Shown here piece by piece: positions 26,237 to 33,857 of a stretch of 64,000 nt of DNA. The DNA lies in assembly GCA_021154885.1 (NCBI GenBank), contig JAJKHS010000131.1:1-64000 (forward strand), in the 5' to 3' direction. The stretch's first letter is position 1. Each line of letters begins with the position of its first letter. This stretch comes from Thermoanaerobaculum sp. GTDB lineage: Bacteria; Acidobacteriota; Thermoanaerobaculia; Multivoradales; UBA5704. A program made the translations under genes and the position numbers. Below the pieces are notes generated by a model, which was not told where the DNA came from, searched no databases, and was given only the letters and a program-made list of their open reading frames with translations.

Positions 26237-29095
26237 ATGCGCATCTTGTCCGTCGCGCTGGCCTTGGCCGTCTCTCTCGCCGCTTCGCCGCTGCTGGCGG
26301 CCTCCAACCTGATCCACGTACCCCAGGAGGCGGCGACCCTCGACGTGGCCATTCAGAACGTGGCCGATGGTGGGACGATCGAGATGGCGGCAGGGACGTA
26401 CCCCACGCCTCCCAGCGGCTTCGCGATCAAGAACGCCAATGCGCGCAAGAGCTTCACCATCCGGGCGGCGGCCGGTGCCGCGGTGGCTCTGGACGGCGGC
26501 GGCGGCAACAGCCTGGTCCGCATCACCTCGAACAACGGCAAGCTGGTGATCTTCGAAGGGCTCACCTTCCAGAACGGCTTCACGGGGGACGTCGTCGGCT
26601 CCGGCGGCGTCACCCTCTCGAAGGCCCATGCCGAGTTCCACAACTGCTCGTTCGTGGGCAACCGGGCCGCGGCGACGTCCACCGGCGGCGGCGCGGTGGG
26701 AGTCCTGGAGGGATCGAGCGCCGCGTTCGTCAACTGCTCGTTCCGCGACAACTCTTCGGCCACCACGGGGGGCGCCCTCGTCGAGCGGTCGGCCGACGTC
26801 ACCGTGCTGGGGGGCGAGTTCCTGCGCAACCGCGTGAACCTCCCCGGGCATCAGCCGAACTCCGCCGGCGGAGCGATCAATCTGCTCGACGGCACGCTGC
26901 GGATCTCCGGCACCCGCTTCCAGGGGAACGAGGCGGGCTTCGTGGGCGGGGCGATCTATGCCATCGGGACCTGGAGCAAGGGCTCGGACGTGCAGGTGAC
27001 CGGCTCCACCTTCCAGGCCAACCAAGCGGTGGCCGACCCCTGCTGCGCGGGCCCCGATCCCACGACCGGCGGAGCGATCCACGCGGAGGACCTGACCAAC
27101 CTGCGGATCCAGCAGTCCCTTTTCCTGGTCAATAGGGCCGACCTCGGCGGCGCGATCGACGACTATCGGGCCGTGGTGGAGGTCGACGGCTCGGTGCTGC
27201 GCGGCAACCAGTCCACGCGGGCCAGATCCGCGGGCAAGGCGGGCGGAGCGATCTCGGCCCTGTCCCCCGACTTCCCCGATTCGTCGACGCAGGGCGGCGC
27301 CATCAACCGGCGGTCGGCCCGGCTGGTGATCAACCAGTCGCTGATCCAGGGCGGCAGCGAGGTGGAGACGCTCTCCGCCATGGGTGCCTGCGTCCTGGCC
27401 AGCGGCGACACGGCGCGGATGTACGGGGGCACCGGGGTCCCGCTGGCCGGTTCGCTGGCCGACAACCGGGCGCAGGTGGTGATCCACGGTTCGGTCTTCT
27501 TCGACTGCGACGTGACGACCGCGGTGGCGGATGGCAACGGCAATGGCGGCGCCATCGCCGGCAATCTGATCGACCTGGACCTGGAGGACTCGATGGTCCT
27601 CGACTCGGATGCCCGCGGGCCCGGCTCCGGTGGCGGCGGCATCAGCCTGGTGCAGGAGTCGACGGCGCGCATCGTCCGCACCACCTTCGCCCGCGACTCG
27701 GCGGAGTTCTGGGGCGGCGCCCTGCTGGTCATCGGCTCGAACGTCGAGGTGAGCGGCAGCCGCTTCTATCACAACCGGGTGGCCAACGGCTTCTCGTCGC
27801 CGGAGGTGGCCTCCCACGGCGCCGCCATCCTCGCGACCCCGTCCGATACACGGGACGTGACGGGTGTCGTCTCCGGCTCCAGCTTCAGCGACAACGAGGG
27901 CATCCCGATCTGGGACGTGGTCAACCAGGGCGGACCGCAGAACCGGGTGCGCTACGACGGCAACCGCTTCAAACCCGTGGCCTTCGGCGACACGGTCTAT
28001 GTCGACAGCCTGCGCATGCCTGCCGGCGCCAACGTCGACCAGCTCAACTTTTTGATGTCGGCGCGGGGTGGGATCGCGGCCCCCAACGTGCGGCTCTTCA
28101 ACCCGCACGAGGGGGCCCTGGTGGTCGTCCCCTCGCCCAACGCGGTGGGGGCCGGCGCGCCCGCCCCTCAGAACGGCTTCCTCGCCTACGCCTGGAGCGG
28201 CGGGGGCGCGTCGGTCGCCGGGGTGGGGCTCTCGCAGCCCGACGGACTGCTGGAGGTGGGGCCCGGGAATTACACGCTGAGCGTGGACGGGGTGCCGGTC
28301 GCCACGGGAAACGTCACGGGGACGTGCACGGCGGGCCCGGTCCTCTGTCTCGCCGGCAATCGCTTCCGCGCCCAGGTGACCTGGAAGGCGGGCAACCTCG
28401 GGGGCGCCGCCCAGGCCGTGTCCCTCTCGGGCGACACGGGATATTTCTATTTCATCGATCCGGCGAACGTCGAGCTGATGGTCAAGGTGCTCGACGGCCG
28501 TACCCTCAACGGCAGCTTCTGGGTCTTCTTCGGCGCCCTCTCCAACCTCGAATACACGCTGACGGTCACCGACACGGTGACCGGCGCGGTGAAGACCTAC
28601 TTCAACCCCTCGGGCCAGTTCGCGAGCGTCGGCGACACCACCGCCTTCCCGGCTCCGGGAGGCAGGGCGTCCTCGCTTCAAGCGACGGCCGGCGAGGCCG
28701 GGGACGTTGGCGATTTGGGCGATGTCGGGGCGATGACGGCTGCCGCCACGGCCTGCGCCGCGGGGCAGACCGCCCTCTGTCTCAACGCCGCCCGTTTCCG
28801 CGTCGAGCTGACCTGGAACGACGGCCAGGGTCACTCCGGCGTCGGCACGGCTGTGGCTCTGAGCGGCGACACCGGCTACTTCTGGTTCACCTCGGCGAAC
28901 AACGTCGAGGTGATCGTCAAGGTGCTGGACGGCCGGCCGCTGAACAACCGCTTCTGGGTCTTCTACGGTGCCCTCTCCAACCTGGAGTACACCTTGAAGG
29001 TGACCGACACGCAGACCGGGTTCGTCAAGATGTACCACAACCCGCAGGGGCGGTTCGGCAGCCAGGGGGACACGTCGGCGATTCCGGGGCCTTGA
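26237..29095 (+). CDS. secreted beta-helix protein with two copies of the shared C-terminal domain
   Basis: A 952-residue protein. The start at 26237 has AAGGAG upstream and opens a signal peptide (MRILSVALALAVSLAAS, cleavage near LLA-AS). Residues ~25-620 are a right-handed beta-helix with repeated GGAI and N-C/S-F rungs (FHNCSFVGNRAA, FVNCSFRDNSS, GGAIYAIG), like Pmp-type polymorphic surface proteins. Two copies of the ~100-aa domain also found at 15698-16015 follow (DNA about 28340-28650 and 28770-29090; GDTGYFYF and GDTGYFWF, VKVLDG, FWVFFGALSNLEY), separated by an Ala/Gly/Asp linker. It is probably surface-exposed. The permease gene follows after 12 bases, but a functional link is doubtful. 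Confidence 0.78.
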   Translation: MRILSVALALAVSLAASPLLAASNLIHVPQEAATLDVAIQNVADGGTIEMAAGTYPTPPSGFAIKNANARKSFTIRAAAGAAVALDGGGGNSLVRITSNNGKLVIFEGLTFQNGFTGDVVGSGGVTLSKAHAEFHNCSFVGNRAAATSTGGGAVGVLEGSSAAFVNCSFRDNSSATTGGALVERSADVTVLGGEFLRNRVNLPGHQPNSAGGAINLLDGTLRISGTRFQGNEAGFVGGAIYAIGTWSKGSDVQVTGSTFQANQAVADPCCAGPDPTTGGAIHAEDLTNLRIQQSLFLVNRADLGGAIDDYRAVVEVDGSVLRGNQSTRARSAGKAGGAISALSPDFPDSSTQGGAINRRSARLVINQSLIQGGSEVETLSAMGACVLASGDTARMYGGTGVPLAGSLADNRAQVVIHGSVFFDCDVTTAVADGNGNGGAIAGNLIDLDLEDSMVLDSDARGPGSGGGGISLVQESTARIVRTTFARDSAEFWGGALLVIGSNVEVSGSRFYHNRVANGFSSPEVASHGAAILATPSDTRDVTGVVSGSSFSDNEGIPIWDVVNQGGPQNRVRYDGNRFKPVAFGDTVYVDSLRMPAGANVDQLNFLMSARGGIAAPNVRLFNPHEGALVVVPSPNAVGAGAPAPQNGFLAYAWSGGGASVAGVGLSQPDGLLEVGPGNYTLSVDGVPVATGNVTGTCTAGPVLCLAGNRFRAQVTWKAGNLGGAAQAVSLSGDTGYFYFIDPANVELMVKVLDGRTLNGSFWVFFGALSNLEYTLTVTDTVTGAVKTYFNPSGQFASVGDTTAFPAPGGRASSLQATAGEAGDVGDLGDVGAMTAAATACAAGQTALCLNAARFRVELTWNDGQGHSGVGTAVALSGDTGYFWFTSANNVEVIVKVLDGRPLNNRFWVFYGALSNLEYTLKVTDTQTGFVKMYHNPQGRFGSQGDTSAIPGP

Positions 29096-29107
29096 CGGAG
29101 ACCCTCG

Positions 29108-30853
29108 GTGCCCCGCCGCTATGAAGCTCCACCCGGGACGGTGGTCCCGTCCCTGCCCCTGAAGCTCGGCACGGCGCTGCTCGCCCGGCTGCATCAGGGC
29201 TACAGCCGGGCGGACCTGCGGGCGGACCTGCTGGCGGGCATCGTGGTGGGGATCGTGGCCCTGCCTCTCTCCATGGCGCTGGCGGTGGCTTCAGGGGTGG
29301 CGCCTCAGCACGGCCTCTACACGGCGGTCGTGGCGGGGAGCGCCGTGGCGGCCCTGGGCGGCTCCATGGTGCAGGTCTCGGGGCCCACGGCGGCGTTCGT
29401 GGTTCTGCTCGCTCCGGTCTCCGCCAGGTTCGGCCTCGGGGGGCTGATCCTCGCGACCCTGATGGCGGGGGTCCTGCTCGTGGCCATGGGCGCGGGGCGG
29501 CTGGGAAGCCTGATCCAGTTCGTCCCGTATCCGGTGACCACCGGCTTCACGGCCGGAATCGCGGTGGTCATCGCCACTCTGCAGCTCAAGGACTTCCTGG
29601 GGCTCACGGTGGCGAACATGCCGGAGACCTATCTGGAGAAGGTGGCGGCCCTGGCGCGGGCCCTCCCGACTCTGCGCTGGCAGGACCTGGGCATCGGCCT
29701 CTTCACCCTGGCGATCCTGATCCTCTGGCCGCGGGTGACGCGCAAGGTGCCGGGCCCGCTCATCGCCCTGGCCCTGGGCGGCGTCCTCGCCCACCTGCTG
29801 ACGCTCTGGGTCCCCGGTTTCCAGGTGGCGACCATCCACAGCCGGTTCGTGGACGGCATCCCGCAGCTCCCACCCCAGCCCGTGATCCCCTGGCACCTGC
29901 CCGGGCCGGACGGCCACCCCATCGGCCTCTCCTTCGCGCTAGTGCGGGCGCTGATCCCCTCGGCGTTTGCCATCGCGATGTTGGGCGCCATCGAGTCGCT
30001 GCTCTCGGCGGTGGTGGCGGATGGCATGACGGGCGGCTCCCACGATCCGGACGCCGAGCTGGTGGCCCAGGGGGTGGGCAACCTCGTAGCGCCGTTCTTC
30101 GGCGGCATCGCCGCCACCGGCGCCCTGGCGCGCACGGCCACCAACGTCCGCTCCGGCGCGCGCTCGCCGCTGGCGGCCATCTTCCACTCGGGGTTCGTGC
30201 TGCTCGCCGTGCTGCTGTTCGCGCCGGTGTTGAACTACCTGCCCATGGCCTCGCTTGCTGCCCTGCTGCTGATCGTGGCCTGGAACATGAGCGAGGTGAA
30301 GCACTTCGCGCACGCGATGCGGGTCGCGCCGCGCAGCGACGTCGTCGTGCTGCTGACCTGCTTCGGCCTGACGGTGATCTTCGACATGGTGGTCTCGGTG
30401 ACAGCCGGCGTGCTGCTGGCGGCGCTCCTCTTCATGCGGCGCATGGCCGAGGTCTCGAACGTCCGCCTGGTGGATCAGCACCCCATCGCCACCCAGGGGC
30501 TGCCGAAGGACGTGCTGATCTACGAAGTGGCGGGCCCCCTCTTCTTCGGCGCGGCGCAGAAAGCGATGAGCGCGCTCCAGCGGGTGCCCACGGGGGTGAG
30601 CGTGGTCCTCCTCGACCTCTCCTCGGTGCCGGCGATGGACGGCACCGGACTGGTCAGCCTGGAGTCGGCCGTGGCGCGCCTGCATCAGCTCGGGATGTTC
30701 GTGGTGCTGGGGGGCGTCCAGGGCCAGCCGCTGCGGGTCCTCGCCCGCTCGGGAATCCGCGAGCACCGGGACCGGATCGCCGTCCACCGCACGATGGAAC
30801 GGGCGGTAGCCACGGCGATCGGGCATTCGCGGGCGGCGGCGAACCCGGCGTGA
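29108..30853 (+). CDS. SulP-family anion permease with STAS domain
   Basis: A 581-residue inner-membrane transporter. About 11-12 hydrophobic segments between residues 45 and 430 include the SulP signature (GIVVGIVALPLSMALAVASGVAPQ) and the NxR-type region TGALARTATNVRSG. A C-terminal STAS domain follows (about 455-560: VAGPLFFGAAQK, VVLLDLSSVPAMDGTGL). The family exchanges sulfate, bicarbonate or C4-dicarboxylates. The TGALARTATN pattern is typical of bacterial SulP/DauA-like proteins, and the exact anion cannot be decided from sequence. No sulfate-assimilation or carbonic-anhydrase gene lies nearby. Confidence 0.88.
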   Translation: MPRRYEAPPGTVVPSLPLKLGTALLARLHQGYSRADLRADLLAGIVVGIVALPLSMALAVASGVAPQHGLYTAVVAGSAVAALGGSMVQVSGPTAAFVVLLAPVSARFGLGGLILATLMAGVLLVAMGAGRLGSLIQFVPYPVTTGFTAGIAVVIATLQLKDFLGLTVANMPETYLEKVAALARALPTLRWQDLGIGLFTLAILILWPRVTRKVPGPLIALALGGVLAHLLTLWVPGFQVATIHSRFVDGIPQLPPQPVIPWHLPGPDGHPIGLSFALVRALIPSAFAIAMLGAIESLLSAVVADGMTGGSHDPDAELVAQGVGNLVAPFFGGIAATGALARTATNVRSGARSPLAAIFHSGFVLLAVLLFAPVLNYLPMASLAALLLIVAWNMSEVKHFAHAMRVAPRSDVVVLLTCFGLTVIFDMVVSVTAGVLLAALLFMRRMAEVSNVRLVDQHPIATQGLPKDVLIYEVAGPLFFGAAQKAMSALQRVPTGVSVVLLDLSSVPAMDGTGLVSLESAVARLHQLGMFVVLGGVQGQPLRVLARSGIREHRDRIAVHRTMERAVATAIGHSRAAANPA

Positions 30854-30872
30854 GGCGGGGCTTCGCGCTGTC

Positions 30873-31048
30873 TCAGGGCTGCAGCCAGCAAGCTTCCTGC
30901 TGCAGCGTCCGCGCGAAGCGGCCGCCCTGCTGTTGGAGCCGTTCCCACTCCTGGCGCGTATAGACCAGGATCTCGGCCGGGACGGGAAGAGAATTGAGGT
31001 CCCAGCCGAGCGCGCGACTCGCCTCCTTGCAAAGTCGCGACGCGACGT
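30873..31048 (-). pseudogene. C-terminal fragment of a nucleotidyltransferase-type protein
   Basis: On the minus strand, an in-frame stop at 31049-31051 is followed by an open stretch translating to GWDLNSLPVPAEILVYTR and RFARTLQQEACWL, then TGA. This is the usual C-terminal end of MNT-like nucleotidyltransferase-domain proteins. The catalytic N-terminal part (GSxxxGxxxxxSDxD) is absent, so this is a truncated remnant. Confidence 0.6.
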
Positions 31049-31406
31049 TTCAAGCCTGCCGTGTTCGCATCCGAGCCTTGCATCGCCTCTCCCAGGATTG
31101 AGCTGGCACGTCCGAAGCTTTGCGCCGCTTCGATTGAGCTTGCGGCGAGTTGGGTCAAATTTGCAGCGGAGCATGGCAAGCGTGTAGCGCGATGCGGCAG
31201 GCTCGTGGAATGAGATGTAGGGATTTAGCGACGCAAGCCTGGTCACCTCGCCACGGGCTTGCCGGCTCTCTCCGCAAGCTTGACGTACCCCGCCGCAAGG
31301 CTGGGACGAGGTGGACTTGGGAGCCGAGGAGAAAAGAGGGTAATGTCCCCCCTCAAAAGAGGGTATTAATGAGGGTATCAACAGACGAAAAGAGCGTACT
31401 ACCCCC
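31049..31406. other. intergenic region with short direct repeats before the YfhO genes
   Basis: No supported gene. GAGGGTA occurs three times (31336, 31359, 31371), twice inside the 11-mer AAAAGAGGGTA (31332 and 31355), and CCCTC-AAAA-GAGGG forms a small hairpin (31350-31363). These lie 30-75 bases before ATG 31407 and could be an operator. The part nearer 31049 has several degenerate GCAAGC(C/T)TG words. Confidence 0.4.
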
Positions 31407-33857
31407 ATGAGCCTCCTCACCGCCCCCCTCCCCGGCCTCTATCTCGCCCTCCTGGCCTTCCTCCTCGCCCGGGCTCTCCGACGCTGGTGGGACCCGGTGC
31501 CGGTCCGGGTGTGGGCGGTGTTCGGACTGGTGCTCGTGATCCTCTTCGGGCCGGCGCTGTTCCTGGGGCGGGTGCTGCTGCCGGCGGACATCCTCCCCTG
31601 GGTGCGGACGCCGGAGGCGATGCGGACGCCTCCGGCGGGGAACACGCTGCAGCTCGACCTGGTGACACAGATCGTGCCCTGGGAGGCGGAGGTGCGCCGG
31701 GCGCTGAAGGACGGGCGATGGCCGACGTGGAATCCGGACGCGGGGGCGGGGATGCCCCTGCTGGCCGATCCCCAGTCCCAGGTGTTCGAGCCCCTGGTGA
31801 TCGCCGGACTGCCGCTGCCGCTGTGGCAGGCGGTCGGGGTGACGGCGGGGCTCAAGGTGCTGATCGCCCTGATCTTCTTCTTTCTGCTGCTGCGGCGGCA
31901 GGGGCTGTCGCAGGGGGCGGCGCTCTTCGGCAGTCTGGCGTACGGACTCTGCGGGTTCGTGCTGCTGTGGCTCAACTGGCCCCTCGCCACGCCGGCCGCG
32001 ATTCTCCCCCTGGTGCTCTATGCCCTGGCGGTGACGGACGACCGGGGAGCTCTGAAGGATTTCGGGCTGCTCGTCGCGGCCCTGTTCTCGCTGCTGGCGG
32101 CAGGGCACCCGGAGACGATCGTCTACGTGGCGATCGTGGGGGGACTCTTCGCGCTGGCCCGGCTGCTGCGGCGCTGGCGCGGGGACCGGCACGCGCGGGA
32201 CCGCCTCCTCGCCCGGTGGGCGCTCGCCGGGGGGATCGCCCTCGGCCTCGCCGCTCCGGCTCTGGTGCCGGCGGTCCGGTACGTCCCCCAAAGCCTGCGC
32301 AGCTCCCAGGTGGCACAGCGCAACGAGGATCTCGGAAAGAGGGGGCCCACCGTCGCCGACGTGGTGGCTCCGGGGGAGCGGCCACGAAGCCAGGGGGGGC
32401 TGCGCAAGCGCTTCGTGGCGCTCTTCGCGCCCAACGCCTTCGGCAACGACCGCTACCAGAGCTCCTGGGGGGACGACAACACGAACGAGGACGCGACCGG
32501 CTTCGTGGGCGGCGCGGCCCTGCTGGCGGCCCTGCTCGCCTTTCTCCCCGCCGCCCGTCGGGTTCGAGAGGAGCGGCTGTTCCTTGGGCTGGCCGTGGCG
32601 AGTCTGGCGGTGACGATCCGCGTTCCAGGGGTGACCTGGCTGATGGCCGTCCTGCCGGGGGTCGACCAGTCGCTCACCAGCCACCGGCGCGTCCTCTTGA
32701 TCGTGGCCTTCTGCCTGTCGTACCTCGCCGCCTGCACGGTGGAGCGCTGGCGCTCCGGCGAGGAAGCCGCCCCCAGGCGCTGGGCCGTCGCGGCCGTCAC
32801 GGTCCTCCTTCTGGGCCTCATCGCCTGGGGCTATCTCGGCTCGCCGCCTCCCGGGGGCGTGAAGGACGTGGAGGCGCTCCGCTCGTTCTGGCTCTGGCTC
32901 CAGCTCGTCACGGTGGCGGGGGCGGGAGTCGTGATGATGGTGATGACGCGGTGGCGGCTCCCGGTGTTGATCGGGATCGTCGTTATCGAGCTTCTCTTCA
33001 TGCACGGACCCGCCAACCCCTCCCTCCCCCGGAGCGCCTACTACCCGACGACTCCGGCGATCACGTTCCTCCAGCAGCATGTGGCGGGGTCCCGGATGGT
33101 CGGGCTCGTGGAGATGTTGCTGCCCAACGCGGCCTCGGTCTATGGATTGGCGGACATCCGCGTCTCCAGCCCTTTGAAGCCCGCGCTCTACGTCGAGACG
33201 GTGAGGCCGGTGAGCGCCACCTGGACGTATCCGACGGAGCACGTCGTCGTCTCGCGGGAGCATCCCCTCTACCAACTCCTGGGGGTACGGTGGGTCCTCG
33301 CGCCAGCTCGGGCTCGGGTCGTCCCCTCCGGCCAGCGACTGGCGTTTCGGGATTCGACGTCGCAGGTCTTCGAGCGGACGCGGGCCCTGCCTCTGATGTT
33401 CCTCCCCGAGTCCACCGAGAGCCCGGGCACCGTGCCCTGGCCGGACTGGATCGCGTCGAACCCCGACTTCGCCGCCCGGTCCCTCGTCCTGCCGGCCCCG
33501 GGCCGGCCGGGGACCTGGAGCGCGGCACGGCCGGCGGGGTCCAGTCTGGAGATCCTCGCCCTGCGGCCGGCCCGCCTCGCCGCCCGGGCGCTGCTGGCCG
33601 AGGACCGTCTCCTCGCCTCCAGTGTCTATCAGGACCAGGGCTGGCATCTGCTGCTGGACGGCCGGCCCCTTCCCACTCTGGTCGCCAACGGGCCGTTCCT
33701 CGCGGCGTGGCTGCCCGCCGGCGAGCACCGCCAGCACCGGGTGGAGGCGATCTATCGCGCGCCGGGGCTGATCCCCGGGCTCGTCCTGGCCGCCCTGGCA
33801 CTGACGGCGCTGGCCGCGTGGCTGGTGCGGCCTCGGGTTCCCCCGGCTTGTTCATGA
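31407..33857 (+). CDS. YfhO-family multi-spanning membrane protein, copy 1
   Basis: An 816-residue membrane protein with about 12-13 hydrophobic segments in the first 560 residues and a C-terminal extracytoplasmic-type region. The pattern (FGPALFLGRVLLPADILPW; WNPDAGAGMPLLADPQSQVF; GHPET; LHGP-like FMHGPANPSLPR; LLGVRWVLAP) is that of the YfhO family, GT-C-like proteins implicated in glycosylation of cell-envelope polymers. The YfhO-type asparagine/aspartate loop after TM1 is present. No strong Shine-Dalgarno precedes the ATG. The ATG of copy 2 overlaps its stop (ATGA), so the two are translationally coupled. The substrate is unknown. Confidence 0.82.
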   Translation: MSLLTAPLPGLYLALLAFLLARALRRWWDPVPVRVWAVFGLVLVILFGPALFLGRVLLPADILPWVRTPEAMRTPPAGNTLQLDLVTQIVPWEAEVRRALKDGRWPTWNPDAGAGMPLLADPQSQVFEPLVIAGLPLPLWQAVGVTAGLKVLIALIFFFLLLRRQGLSQGAALFGSLAYGLCGFVLLWLNWPLATPAAILPLVLYALAVTDDRGALKDFGLLVAALFSLLAAGHPETIVYVAIVGGLFALARLLRRWRGDRHARDRLLARWALAGGIALGLAAPALVPAVRYVPQSLRSSQVAQRNEDLGKRGPTVADVVAPGERPRSQGGLRKRFVALFAPNAFGNDRYQSSWGDDNTNEDATGFVGGAALLAALLAFLPAARRVREERLFLGLAVASLAVTIRVPGVTWLMAVLPGVDQSLTSHRRVLLIVAFCLSYLAACTVERWRSGEEAAPRRWAVAAVTVLLLGLIAWGYLGSPPPGGVKDVEALRSFWLWLQLVTVAGAGVVMMVMTRWRLPVLIGIVVIELLFMHGPANPSLPRSAYYPTTPAITFLQQHVAGSRMVGLVEMLLPNAASVYGLADIRVSSPLKPALYVETVRPVSATWTYPTEHVVVSREHPLYQLLGVRWVLAPARARVVPSGQRLAFRDSTSQVFERTRALPLMFLPESTESPGTVPWPDWIASNPDFAARSLVLPAPGRPGTWSAARPAGSSLEILALRPARLAARALLAEDRLLASSVYQDQGWHLLLDGRPLPTLVANGPFLAAWLPAGEHRQHRVEAIYRAPGLIPGLVLAALALTALAAWLVRPRVPPACS

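Noticed and set aside
26153-29194. 1,013-codon antisense frame opposite the beta-helix gene
   Set aside because: Low-complexity Arg/Gly/Asp-rich mirror of a secreted beta-helix protein with signal peptide.
31487-33853. Upstream part of a 1,594-codon plus-strand frame fused to YfhO copy 2
   Set aside because: It is the wrong frame of YfhO copy 1 (Gly/Arg/Pro-rich). The real start of copy 2 is the ATG at 33854 overlapping the stop of copy 1.
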